DNA of 64,000 nt from Watersipora subatra. Its lineage: Eukaryota > Bryozoa > Gymnolaemata > Cheilostomatida > Watersiporidae. Where the stretch lies: assembly GCF_963576615.1 (NCBI RefSeq), contig NC_088714.1, positions 65,170,667-65,234,666 on the forward strand, in the 5' to 3' direction. This document shows, in pieces, positions 1 to 13,900 of this stretch. Every line of letters begins with the position of its first letter. Position 1 is the first letter of the stretch. The notes under the pieces are model-generated. The model had not been told where the DNA came from. It was given only the letters and a program-made list of their open reading frames with translations, and did no database searches. The position numbers and the translations under genes are program-made.

Positions 1-2740
1 TGTTGGTCAGTAACAGAGCAATAATTGAACACTGGTGGGCGGGAGTCCATATAAGAGCCATGGTTCTCATTATAAACTGCTAGTAGGGCCCTACCTATGA
101 TAACTAGCAGTCTCTAAGAGTACTAAAGAACTCAACTTGGAATCTGTTGAAACTCAACTTGGAAAAGCACTCTGTTTACTGTCAAAGATTTTTGAAGAAA
201 TATTTTGCACATGTATCATACCTACTAGTTAAACGAGATCAATACTGAATTGAATGTTGAAACGCCAGCACAAGAGTATAAAAATGTTGCCACCAGCATG
301 TAGTTTCGGTGCTATTATTTGGCAAAGAAAAGTGATTAATTTCTCACAACTTCATAACATACCAGAAAGGTTTCTAAAAAATCTGACTTAGGATATGATG
401 AGAATCGTATACTAAACCAAAGCCGGACAAGACAACATAACAATCACCCCTATTAAGTCACGGCTTCTAGTTGAGCAACAGTATCTAATGAGTCCTGCAA
501 GACTCGGTTCTGTAACAGAAGAGTTAGTGACAGAAACTTCGAAGGTTTCTGTCTCATTAAAGACAGAAACTATCGAAGTATAAGAAAATCTCCTGTAACA
601 GCAAACTCATGATCTCTTGGAATCATCATGAATTGGATGTGAAGGATGAAAAACCTCTTGGGTAGGTAAAGTAAGAAGAAGCCTCTCGTCCGTATAATGT
701 GAACAAATCACTGACTTTTATGAAGTCATGTTACTTCAAAAAAGCCTGTCAACTAGCAGGAGAAAATTGTATAATCTAATATTAGCCAAACTACATCTCA
801 AGATAGTCAATGATTGTTAGAATCATGAGTGAAGTGTCAAGGTTTAATCCCATAGCTCAAGGTTTTCAAAAAAAATAATAGCCAAGATGGAGATTTTTTA
901 AATATAATATATACTAATAAAATAACTTTATGCCTTCTGTTGAAAGGGTTGACCAAAGAACTGGTATGATGTGATTAAATAATCTGAGTGCAATGGTGGA
1001 TTGTTTAACATTCAACAATTGAAAAACCTACTTGTAGTGGTTGGGAAACATTTAATATTTCACATCCTCTTTGTTGTGCGAATATTAACACAACTTATCC
1101 CATGATATTACCTGATATAAACTTTATAAATGAATGAATATGAACTTTGTTTAAGGTCAACGTACGAAGCTAAAAAGGTCATAGAAATTATGACGAAATG
1201 ATAAAAGTGATTGCTGTAGATGAAGGAAAGAATAGTAATTTGCTCATGAGACTAGTGTGGCAACGCGTATCAGATGTGTCGCTCAATCTTTTACAGTGAC
1301 GCCTAGAGGAATGAATCAGACAGTTGAAGAGCTAGACAGTTGTTTGAGTACAAGCTAAAGTTACTCTGTTAGTAAGAAAGATGTGTACAAGAAATAAATA
1401 CTCCTAGCAAATGGCTCACTCAGCTAGGTTGAATACTAAAAATAAGTATTAATGGTAAAAGAGGAAAAGGAGGCTCATAGTGACTGAGTTTGTATCAGAA
1501 ATCAGGTTGTTGATTTGGTTTTTGAAATGCAAAAGTTAGCGAGAAAGGCAGTCTAACAGCATCAATTATATTTTTGAAGTTTTTAACTGAACCTAACTTT
1601 AAAAAGTGGCTGCAGTCTCAAAGAAAGACTAGCATGGATGTAAAACACAATACGATCAATAAATTGTGAGAATTTTATGATCAGTCATCAACAGAATCTC
1701 GACCTGAATGCCAAAAGTCAGCCATTATGCAAATAAATAAAACAACTTAAAACAACCGGGCCATATTAAGACCTGGCAAGACATAGGTTAATAATTCTAA
1801 AGACCTAATGATTCTCTACAAAGAGCTGTTTGGTCAAAAAGATATATAAATTTACTAAACTAGAAAAGCCTGATAACGTTGTTAGAAAAGCAGTTTTGAA
1901 AAAATTATTTCTAATGACAGATGCTGGGATGGAGTAAGGAGTTCATCCAATTTGATAAACATGGATTAAGTAAAAAACCTTTACACATCTGATCTAGTAG
2001 ATCACTTGATGGCCAGCAGTTCAACATCAAAGGGTGCACGACTGCCGATGAGATAAATTAACTATTTAAATGTCCGAAACTCCATTCTGCGCACATAGAT
2101 GATTGACCTATGACCTATGATTGACATAGATGATTGACTTGGAGATGGTGTAAGAGTTAACCTAGAGAGTAACTGATTAAACATTGAAAAACAATGAACC
2201 AAACAAGAGTGGCGTATATCAAGTGTGTGCTCTTTTGCTTGATTGCATGAGGAGAAGTTGAATAGTACAATAATTAACCAACTGTTCAGCAGAAAATGAG
2301 ATTGGCTGAATGCCATGACTGAAAGGAAGAGCAACTTTTGACCCGTTTGACAATGTTTCTCAGAAGTGACAAGAGCTTGTTTTTTGTATTGAAATATGTG
2401 GGTCCTTCATCATTACGTAACTTTAAATATGATCTTTGATGACATCAAATTATCTGATGGCCATATTAATGATAGTGAAAACAGTTGAATGTGCACTGTG
2501 ATTTACACTCATACAGCCAACTATAGAAAATTATTCCCAGAAAGGATGTAAGAGCATAGAAAGATTCGGAACAATTTGTTTCAGACTCAAATTGTTTTTG
2601 TTTACTTTGAATATAAACATTGCCATAACTCTTCAAGCTCAAAACAACTGACTACCAACTGCTGTGTAAGGTGAAGCCTTACATTTCAAGTTCGGTATCA
2701 AAAGGTTTTATATAGAAGAAAATATACATCATTGCAATGT
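1..2740. other. Left edge, no gene recognised
   Basis: AT-rich sequence with short frames only. A few stretches read like broken polyprotein (around 1860-1930 on the plus strand), but too many stops intervene to name an element. The missing 3' exons of BCL11-like gene 2 were looked for on the minus strand and not found. Confidence 0.4.
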
Positions 2741-2910
2741 AGTTTTGTTATGAGAGAAGAAGTTTTGAGGATGAGTGGTACTTAAAGTACTCAAAGTACT
2801 TAAGGTACTTAAGGTACTTAAAGTGGTCTTTGCTAAGCATCGTGGGAAAAGTAGCAACTCATGATCAAAGTTGAGAGATAAATTCAAAAGTGAAACCTTG
2901 GCAACTATAA

Positions 2911-3125
2911 GATATAGCAAAATATCAGATATAGCAAAATATCAGATATAGCAAAATATCAGATATAGCAAAATATCAGATATAGCAAAATATCAGATAT
3001 AGCAAAATATCAGATATAGCAAAGTATCAGATATAGCAAAGTATCAGATATAGCAAAGTATCAGATATAGCAAAGTATCAGATATAGCAAAATATCAGAT
3101 ATAGCAAAATATCAGATATAGCAAA
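2911..3125. repeat. 17-bp minisatellite
   Basis: About 12.6 copies of GATATAGCAAAATATCA with rare substitutions. A shorter 10-bp ACTTAAGGT-type repeat precedes it at 2780-2826. Confidence 0.9.
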
Positions 3126-4957
3126 AGAACAAATTGATAAAAACCAAGTTTGGCAGCTCACACTCTACATAATTTTTTACAACTGTTTCAGGCCAAACAA
3201 TATTATCTTAATCAAGAGTAGCTTTATTACCGTTACCATTAATCAGCTATTACCAGCCTATTTACTTTGTTAATACGCTTTGCTGAGAAAGTTAAGTTTG
3301 TTGCTAGCTACTGTCTATCGTTACATGCATTAATATATCGCTATTACAATAGTTTTAAAAAAGTTAGCAAAGGTTAATATTGAATATATTTTGTTTGTTT
3401 TTTAGTAAAATTATTTTACGTATTATAAATGCAACATGCTAAGTTTTTCATTTTTAATTTTGGGTATGAAAATAGCTAAATTTTCATACTTACACTAAAA
3501 GTGCATTCATGAAGTATTGTATACTCTGTTATTTGAATACCTAGTCACAAGCATTTAAATGTTTAACCACACAAAGAGGCAAATAGAGAAATAATTTTAC
3601 AACTAGTTTTGGTATAAATCAAAACATGTATAAGATATGCTACTGCTTCAAGTTGTTTAAATTTTCATGTTATACTTCTCTGAAGGAGATTTTAGGTGGT
3701 TGATAAAATTCTGCAAGCATGAGAAAAGACGTTATTTTTGACCTGTTGGTGACTTTAAGGAAAAAACTAAATCAAATTGAATTATAATTGTGGTGTCTTT
3801 AAATTCGAGTTTGATTTGTACGCGACTCAAACTAGAATTTCAAAAGCCTTGCATTCCAAAGAGTTATGTTCTATTTAAAACAATGACTCCCACAACTATC
3901 ATATGTACAGGACAGTATATTTGAATATGAAACACCTTCATCTAACATAAAAGAAATAGTATAATCAAAAATGGTTATTGAATTTTTACCTTCAAGACAG
4001 GCAGGCACATTAGGGTTTGAATGAAAGACAGGTGAGATCGAAGAGAGGGGTTAGTGGCAATACGGAATGTAGGCGTAAACCTAACGGTTCCATAACCATG
4101 TATGACTAAATCAATCACGGTCCAATAAACAAATTATGGTCACAAACCAATAAAGAAAAATGCATCTATACAACCTAGTTGAAAAATTGAGCCAAACGCT
4201 CTTGTCTCTGCCTGATTCATTTTTTCTCTCTGCTTTTTTGCCGCTCAAGTCAAGCTTGTGTTTAAACATTCAGTTAAAGGTTAACCAAACTTTCAGTTTG
4301 AGTTTGTGTTCAAATTTTGAAAAATGTATTTATCAAGTGGCTAGTATTTCAAAGTACCACTGTATTGTCTCCAGGATAATTTAAATTCTGGATCAAATTA
4401 GTCTGATTCATGTAAGAGTCAAAACAAGCTTGATTCAGCCTCCATCTTTGATTGATCTCGATAAAGTCTCTTGCTTGGATGATTATCAATCTCAAAATAA
4501 TGTTGTTATGTAACACAATTAAATTTATCTGCCAATATTCCATGCAAAAATTCTCTCTGAAAAATTATGAGCAGTTATGTACCAGTCGGACCACTGATTT
4601 TAATGTCTCCACTCTTCCCACTCCAATTCTATAAACTTTTAGTTCAACATATTTTCAATTAGGTTGAAAACTAAGTGAAAAGCCCCAATGATAGTTGATA
4701 TACAATCTGTTATGAGAAGCTTGTTTATTTTTGCTGATAACTTTCAAGCTAAATAATAATTCAAAAAAATCAGCTTTAGCCACACTCATGAAAGGTAACA
4801 TAAAAGGTTATAACATGTCTGATGTTCTGCTGACAAAAAAAACTGTTGTGATGGTTGTTTATACCAGGCTTGACAGTTTTGGCAATAAAGATTCTACCAT
4901 TAAGAAACAATCAGAGCCGTAAAACATTTATCAGCGATGCTTGGTATCAGTACTTAC
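3126..4957. other. Putative intron of BCL11-like gene 2
   Basis: No finger motif, no convincing exon, no repeat of note. Confidence 0.4.
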
Positions 4958-4997
4958 ACTAGCGGAAGTGCTTCTATTGCGCTCTGTCAGGTCATCT
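4958..4997 (-). CDS. BCL11: BCL11-like gene 2, exon 5
   Basis: Acceptor TTTGTTTTAG, donor AGT|GTAAGT, phases 2-0, 40 nt, encoding DDLTERNRSTSAS; an Arg codon is completed with exon 4. The donor is near consensus. The next exon is not visible and should lie at lower coordinates outside the window. Confidence 0.65.
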
Positions 4998-7900
4998 CTA
5001 AAACAAATTCATTGTAACGTGAAATAAACTCATTGTGTAACGTCAAATACGAACACATAGTTGTACAAGAAACATCCACAGGTAATGCAAAGTATTTTTT
5101 GCAATTTTACCTCATATCTGATGAGCTGAGGCTAGGAGAGCTTGCTGTTTGTAATGAACCTGAGATTACTTCATCAGACTCTAGAAATAAAAACACTAAT
5201 AAATGAGAGTCTCTGTGTATCAAAGCTAGTGAAGCATGCTTACAAAGAGTTTGCCTCTACATTAGTAGCAAGGTCTACTTTCAATCGACTTTGAAAAAGT
5301 TGGAGTGCAACTTTAAAGGCTGTTCCAAATAAGCAATTCATTTGCAAGAAGTAGACATTTTATCTGATTTTTAATAAAAAGAATTGTGCACCTGAGTCTG
5401 CTCACAACATAAAATGTTGATTTAGAGTTCTTTGTATCAGAAAAATCTAATATGAAACTAGTTTTGACTAATATACACCAAAAACTGAAATTTATACTTT
5501 TCATCGTTTCAAGTTTTCAACAAAGCTAAAACAGTGCAGTGCAGTTTACATGAAACTATTTTTCTAAAATAACTTGCAATCGTAAGCTGTCTATGACAAA
5601 TGACACATGTGTAAACAGAAAATCATGCCTAGAACAGTTAGACTAGCGATAATCAGTAGCAATACTCCCTGTGCAACAGACAGAAAATTGTTCTTTATTA
5701 GAATGTGATTAGCAAGGTTAAGAAGATTTATGCAGCACAAGACACTTAAAGTAACCAACAGCTGAAGACGACCTCAATTCCTCATACATCAGATTATGTA
5801 TTGATTTAAAGGTTTGCTAAGTTGTATTTCATATGCCTGGACATGATCTGCAATGGCTGAATAATTGTGTAGAGAATAAAGCGACACAGGGAACAATAAA
5901 TTCAGTGGGTTAGATTGTTGTCTAATCCTTTGTTTCAGTCTCATTGTAACTGTTAAAAAAGTGTTGTTTTTATGATGTGCTGAAATAAAAGTTACACTAC
6001 AAAAGGCTTATTGTAGACTTTTCTAGCTTGAGGCCAAACAGACAGTATAAAACTATAAATAGATGAACTAATAACATCCGGTGAGACTGAGGAAGTTGTT
6101 TTTTTCTGTAATGTATCTGCTATATTACTACTGGTATCATGGCTGTTAAATCCATAGACTACAACTGAGAAACATACAGTACACAGACACAACTCTGTGA
6201 GTTGTATTTCAAAAACACTGCGTTTCTGGAACCACACATTGTACAAAGTTGTGTTTTGTGAAACATACTGTGTACAGAATTTTGTCTCCTGAAACGCTCT
6301 GTGTACAGAGTTGTGTTTCTAAACATTCTGTGTACAAAGTTGTGTTTGTCTTCATTATAGTTTTCTCTTCCTAATACAAAATTCTTAAGCAAAAATCATG
6401 CTTACAGTTATGTTTTCCTTTTCTTATTTCTTATTCATGAGAAACACAGTGAAACATGATTTCTGTAACAATTTTAGGGTTCTTCTGTCTCCCACAAATA
6501 ATTCAAGTCATGCAGAGGTTAAAAATAAGAGTGTCTATGGATGTTTCAGTTTTCCCAGCATTCTGATAAATCAAGAAGAACTTCTTGGCACAGATGTATG
6601 AGATTATAGGCCTACCAAATGCATGGGTAAATAAATGCAACAATATAAAACATAACTGAAGTCTGTACTTGAAGCCATCATTATGGCATGTCACAAACAA
6701 TCAGAAAAGCTGATAGACCTCTTGGTAGTTCTTCAAAGTTTTGGACGGAAAACTTGTTTTTCATCAAATGAACCTCTGGAATGGCTAAAAAGTTGTTATT
6801 GTTATTGAAGTTGTTTATTCTATTAATAATACTTTGTTATACTAAATTTTGAGAAAATGTCATGCGAGGAGTCAAATAGGAAACTAACCTTTAACAGGGC
6901 TATTTTACAGCCTAGCTCAAGTAATATAACTTTGAGTGCAGATTATTGTATGTGTTCTAGTCTCCACCAGTTGGTGGTTCTTTGAAGATGAAGCCAAGCA
7001 AACACAGCAAAACTTATAACATGGTGGATGTCCTTGACTTAAACCTGCACAACCAATTATAGCTCAGGCCTATTGTCCAAAACCTCCTCATCCCAAATAG
7101 AATAGCATTGAATTTTGTAATCGATCTATCGACCTTTTTATTGAAGGATAGTTGATAAACTAAAAACTTTACAAAAATTATTGCTAGTAATAGGTATCTT
7201 TATGGTACCTTTAATGATGTCAAATCACAATATCTGTGTAAGTGATTTCATATCATGAAACTGAAGATTAGAGTTTAGTTATAAGGAATTTCATAACAGA
7301 TTATGCTATGGATTGTCTACTTCTAATGCAGTCTGAGTCATGCCACTTAGAAATGGTTAATAATGTCTGTTATTCTTTAGATATAGAACTAGAAGTTACA
7401 TATCTAAAGAATAATAGACAGTTATTTTTGAAGTTTTTGTTTAACAGCTTAACAAGAACACCGATCAGCATGCCAGTGTTGCTATTTATGAATGACTGAC
7501 AGTGAAGAAGTCATCTCATGAGCTTTTGACCTCATTGTGAACTTATTTGAAGTGTATACTAAATTACCTTTGATACTAATTATATGAATAGAAAGAGATG
7601 ACAGCGCCAGAATAATGAAGCGAATGTTTGTCTGGCTGAGGAATTGTAAGCTACTTGACAGTATAAATTGATTCAACATGTTGATTCTAGCATCATCATG
7701 GTTGTATTTTTATACTCAAACAGGTCACAATGCAAGCATTAAACTCTGATCTATTTGTATCAAAAACCTATTTACTCTATACTAGCAGTAAGTCCAGTGT
7801 TCGAGGTTTGTCTCAGAGTACGAGGTTTGTCTCGGTGTCAGAGGTTTGTCTCAGTGTCCGAGGTTTGTCTCAGTGTACGAGGTTTGTCTCGGTGTATGAG

Positions 7901-10900
7901 GTTTGTCTTGGTGTACGAGGTTTGTCTCGGTGTACGAGGTTTGTCTCGGTGTACGAGGTTTGTTTTGGTGTCAGAAGTTTGTTTCAGTGTCCAAGGTTTA
8001 TCTCGGTGTCAGAGGTTTGTCTCAGTGTCCGAGGTTTGTCTCGGTGTACAAGGTTTGTCTCGGTGTACGAGGTTTATCTCAGTGTACGAAGTTTGTTTTG
8101 GTGTATGAGGTTTATCTCGGTGTCAGAGGTTTGTCTCGATGTACGAGGTTTGTCTTAGTGTCAGAGGTTTGTCTCAGTGTCCGAGGTTTGTCTCGGTGTA
8201 CAAGGTTTGTCTTGGTGTATGAGGTTTATCTCAGTGTACGAAGTTTGTCTTGGTGTATGAGGTTTATCTCGGTGTCAGAGGTTTGTCTCGGTGTATGAGG
8301 TTTGTCTTAGTGTCAGAGGTTTGTCTCAGTGTACGAGGTTTGTCTCGGTGTACGAGGTTTGTCTTGGTGTCAAAGGTTTGTCACAGTGTACGAGGTTTGT
8401 TTCAGTGTACGAGGTATGTCTCGGTGTACGAGGTTTGTTTCAGTGTACGAGGTTTGTCTCGGTGTATGAGGTTTATCTCAGTGTACAAGGTTTGTCTCAG
8501 TGTCAGAGGTTTGTCTCAGTGTATGAAGTTTCTTTCATTTTTAATCAGATGGTCAGCAGAAGATAGTTAGCAGGAGATAGTCAGCAGGAGGTAGTCAGCA
8601 GGAGATAGTCAGCAGGAGATAGCAGGAGGGTGTTTATGAAGCTTGTTTTCAGCAACCAGGTTGAACTTTGACAACGAACTTTTTGCTGACTCGGCACCAA
8701 AAAATTTGTTTGGCACGAAGCATGTCTTTAAAGTTTGGACAAAGTTAGCGAATAAACCTGGGAACGATAGCACTTAAGCAGCCAGAGATTTGTGACATAA
8801 CTATGCTGAACAAAAACAGTCCAAATTTTAAAATGCTTTTGTTAGTTGAATAAAATTACATACCATCTGTCGCCAGTTGTTGTTGACGATGAAGAGGAAA
8901 TGCGGCATTCTTATGTAAACTAGCCTCGGAGGATTTGATCTCTTTGCACAGCTGTAGTCGATGGCTTACTTTGAGATGCTGGAGGAACTGGAGAGAGCAG
9001 GGTGACTTGTAGGAGCAATGTACACAGACTAGGAGGTTGCAGCTTTCTTCCTCATTTAGACCTGCTGTGGTGATAAGATGCTTTCAAGTTTTAAAATAAG
9101 AAAAATAAATGTTTCGGCTGATAACTGTATTCTGTGAGTACGAATTCATGTCTTCACCACAACCTCCTTAGCATTTCATTCATAACATTTCAAATATTTT
9201 ATACCATAATAAATTATTTATCTTGCTCTATTTTTTGATTTCTTGATTTTCTTTTTTATAATAAATTGATCATATATTGTTTTTTTTTAATTTAATATTG
9301 TAAAAATGGTTATAATTGTACAATACTGTAAAGATTGTAATGTAATCTAAATGTAGCCTACTACAGTTAAACCCCGATTACAGCTGAACCCCTATTACAG
9401 TTAAACCTCTGTATTACAGTTAAACTTGTATTACAGTTAAACCTGTATTACAGTTAAACCCCTATTACAGTTAAACCCCTATTACAGTTAAACCCCTTAT
9501 TACAGTTAAACCCCTATTACAGTTAAACCCGTATTACAGTTAAACCCCTATTACAGTTAAACCCCTATTACAGTTAAACCCCTTATTACAGTTAAACCCC
9601 TATTACAGTTAAACCCGTATTACAGTAAAACCCCTATTACAGTTAAACCCCTATTACAGTTAAACCTCTGTATATGATATGAAGTAGTTAAAATGGTTGT
9701 AAATTGGATCAAAAATTCTCTTAGAAATACAGTGTAGTTCATTTACTTGGTTATAGGCCTACAGCTAAATCAATGATTTGTGTAACTCTTTAGTAATACT
9801 ACAGAAAATTACCAAATAAAAAAGGTGTGTCATAAAGAGACGCTGAGAGAGGTTTAAAAAGAACAATAAAATTACTAAAATGAAGTTTTATTGTTACTTT
9901 TTCATCGGAGCAGACAAATATAAGTGCACGCTGGCAGTGCATGGGTTCAGAAGGCAATTTAACAAGCTTACCCCGTATATTTCTCACAGTGTTCATCATT
10001 ACTTACTTTTAGCCTCTTCATCAGTACTTATAAAGTGGCAATACTTTGAGAATCTTTGAACATCTCGTTTTGAAAAGTGTATAAAGTGCTTAGTCAAATA
10101 TTGACCATAAATTTGACATTGTATGTTCAAAATTTGGTTTTGTAAATGAATCGTAAATACGTGTAGCAGTTTGATTGTATTTTAAATTTGTACTTATTGC
10201 AATATTGGTTGTTTCCTGGTACAGGGTCTATCCTTGTATCTCATGTTCTTGTTGTTGATAAACAAAGGAGTCTTAAACTTCTATCATAATACTATAAGTG
10301 AGGGTCATTTACGGTGGCTTGTACTCTTAAAATTATATAGGTCACTTGATGTAACTGTGTTACGCAACAAAAATAATTGTTACATAAACATGGAGCTTTA
10401 ATTTAATTATGCAGATATTAGATGAAATCATCTAGTGTAGTGTTAAAAGGTGGTACAAAAAATGGAATTCAACAGGCAACATGTATCAGATAAACCCAAT
10501 TACGATAAAATGATGCGTAATACAAGTAGTCGCAAAAGGATATAGCCAAGTATGCAATTAGTTTTTAAAAAACACCAAACGCAGATGTGTGTGTTTGGAC
10601 ATGCAGTCACCTCCGGTTAGCCATTTGTGTCATAACAAGCCTGTACTCTTAAAGGGGTCACTTCGTGTCAGGATATTATCCTGGTAGACTACTTTTAAAA
10701 ATTGACACTTGCTGTCTAAATTCAGAACTTTTTCAACGCATCTCAAAAATACCTGCCACCCATTAATCTTGGTTATGCGACTCTAACAGCCATGAACTTC
10801 TCTAAGATGTAGATTTCTCCATAAGCGTAGCTTCTTAGATTTCAAACGGTAAAAGTAAAAATTCCAACAACTTATAGGTTGACATCCTAACGAAGAAAAA

Positions 10901-13900
10901 CTGCTGTCGGCTAAAGACGCTAAAATGGTTCTACTTTTTCACTTGTTTAAGATTTGTTTTGAGAGAGTTTTTTGACTGAGTCAATTACAGACCCAAAGTC
11001 GCTAGAGGATAGTTAAGTAAAAGGAAACATATTATAAACTCAACTGCATTCATCAAAAGTATTCCATTTATTGTTCAAATACTGAACTAGTGGATAGATT
11101 TATGGTCTTCTCACATATGTTCTCACATGTGACAATATGCTCTTTTATAGTGCTCTATAGTCATAATTGCTTCAAATTTCTCACAGAAAATCATTATTTT
11201 TTATACTATAATGTATAGAGGTCCACCAAACTTTTTGCATATGGCAACAAAAACACATGAAAAGCAAATTATGTATTATTAATAGACTAAATTATTTATC
11301 TTTGATGTAATTACGTCGCTGAGTAACACAACTATGATTTCTTTTGAGATATTTTATGGCGGAGAGGAAGACACATAAATCGTTGTCAATCAGCTCAGCT
11401 AGAATCAACTATAATAAAATATAAATAAAAGCAAATACCCTATAACATGACGGCAGGCATACAATGGCAGCAGGTATAACATTATGGCAGGTATGCAATG
11501 GCAGCAGGTATAACATTATGGCAGGTATACAATGGCAGCAGCTCGACCGACAGCACTTACGCTTGTAAAGTTAATATTTCAAGGCTCTATTTCTAACCCC
11601 ATGAACATGTTATGTCTCTTACGTAATGCAGAAGACGCAAAGACATTGACAGTTCTAAATAATAGATCAAGCAGGAGTTTGAAATGTTTGTCTTTTAACA
11701 TAAGCCAAGTTTGCGGTGTATTTACGTTTGTGTGCCAGGAAACACGCGTGTTATCACATGAACTTTTAAAACTGCAACTTTGTTGTGTTGAGCTAATCGG
11801 GATAGAAGTCATATTAATTGTATTATTCATGGACTGAAGGAGTCTGAAGGTGAACTAGGAGGCCTTGTGAACCGCTCATTAATGCACCCAAAATGCAGTT
11901 GACGCTCTGAAAAGCTGATAGGAAGCAGAAAGATCGAGATTAATCAATTGTCCTTGACACTTACAAATTGTAATTTTACTACGATGCTTATAATATCAAT
12001 AACAAATTTTTCAGAAATTTCTCTGTTTTTTTCATTTTTGTAAAGTATTTATTTTATACTACATTATATTTTTTAACGAATTTTTTTGCAATTAAACTTC
12101 TTTTTATTTTTAACTGACAGACAGACAGACAGACAACTGACAATCTGTCTGAAAACTATAACAAGATGTCAGACGTAATGCTTTTAATAATAATTGTAAA
12201 ATTTTATAACGTCAATTCCGGCTAGCTTGTTTATTATCAGCTAGCTGCCAATCCATCAATGTAATGGTATAACCACAAGTGCAAATCAGTCTGCAATCAG
12301 GTGCAATACCTTATCGCTGCCGATTCATATTCAAATGTACAACCACAAACTGCTCTAATTGTTTACCTTGGTAAGATTCACCACTCTTCAGCATCCTCCT
12401 ACCTTTAAAAATAGCTGTTTTTTAATATTGCCCCACAAAGTAAAAGAAATAAATGAAATCACTGCTGCCCTTATGTTGTCACTATTTGCATTATGATGAT
12501 TCTCCTCCAGTTTTATATAAATTGCCAGCAACCGTTTTCTTATTCATTTCATATTATATTCTAAGAGAGTGTAGACTTCTTTATAACTAGATAGAACAGA
12601 AACTTATTGTACACCTAACTCTCTCCTGGAAAGGGGTAAAAAAGGTATGTCTGTCTATATGTATGCCTTTATTCTTTGGATTAATGTTGTTTATTCATGT
12701 CTTTGGTTTTTTGCAATTCTTGTCAACACTTCACATTATATTTTATTAGCTATATGTCATATGTTAATCAAGTTTTAATAACTTTTAGTTTCACAGTGTT
12801 AAGATGTAAATATACTACAACAAATACATTTATACGTCTGTGCGGAACTTCATTACTAATTCCGGAAGGGCAGTTACATCAAACGTAAATATCAGCCAAT
12901 CATCATATGCAGTAAGTACACTTGCGTTAGCCGCTAGCATTCGCCGCAGCATCGGTGACTGCTAAGTTGGCAGCGAATTTACTCGATATTTCTTTAGTGC
13001 GCTTAAAGGAAATGGTCATGAAAATTTTACAAACAGCTGTAATTTTTTTGTGTTTTTGTGTTTCGGTGTGTCAGCTGGATTCTACCTATAATGGGGTGGT
13101 GAGTCAAAATGCTATCAACTACTTCTTGCTGCCTATTCAGTGCTTCATATAAAAATAACTAGAAAAAATTAACTTTTTTATTATTCTAGAGCAGTTAAAA
13201 CTGAGATATTATTTTGTCTCATTTAAACAAGTTTGGCAAAAACAAACCAAATCGTAAGTACTATTAATCGCACCTCCGCTTGAGTTCGTTGAGTTCAGTT
13301 TTGAAACATTAAAACATCTTCAAACATTAACAATTATCACAAATGATATAAAAACATCCGATACTTTATGATAAAATCTACTAAAGTTTGGTGTAGGTTG
13401 ATCTTTAATTAACATGCTGTATTATTAACATCTTATTAACGTGTTATATTATTAACATCTTATTAACGTGTTATATTATTAACGCCTTATTATCATGTTA
13501 TATTATTAGCACCTTATTAACCTGTTATATTATTAACATCTTATTAACCTGTTATATTATTAACACCCTATTAACATACTATATTATTAACACCTTATTA
13601 ACCTGTTGTATTATTAACATCTTATTAACGTGCTATATTATTAACACCTTGTTAACCAGTTATATTATTAAAACCCTATTAACATGTTATATTATTAAAA
13701 CCATATTTGCATGTTATATTATTAACTCATAATTAACCTATTATATTACTAACACCTTATTAACATGTACCTAAAAATTTAGTTGCAGTAACAATACACC
13801 TGACCTTGACACCTATGACTATTTGGCACTAAACTCGTGCTTGCATCAAATCCATCTTAAACAAAGTTCTAGAAGCTTCTCACACAGAAAAAGACTGATA

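Noticed and set aside
7730..8570. Five overlapping plus-strand frames of 90-140 codons
   Set aside because: All are readings of the 19-bp minisatellite.
9364..9668. CRISPR-like or telomere-like array
   Set aside because: Units are contiguous with no spacers, and the 17-bp unit is not a known telomere repeat; simple minisatellite.
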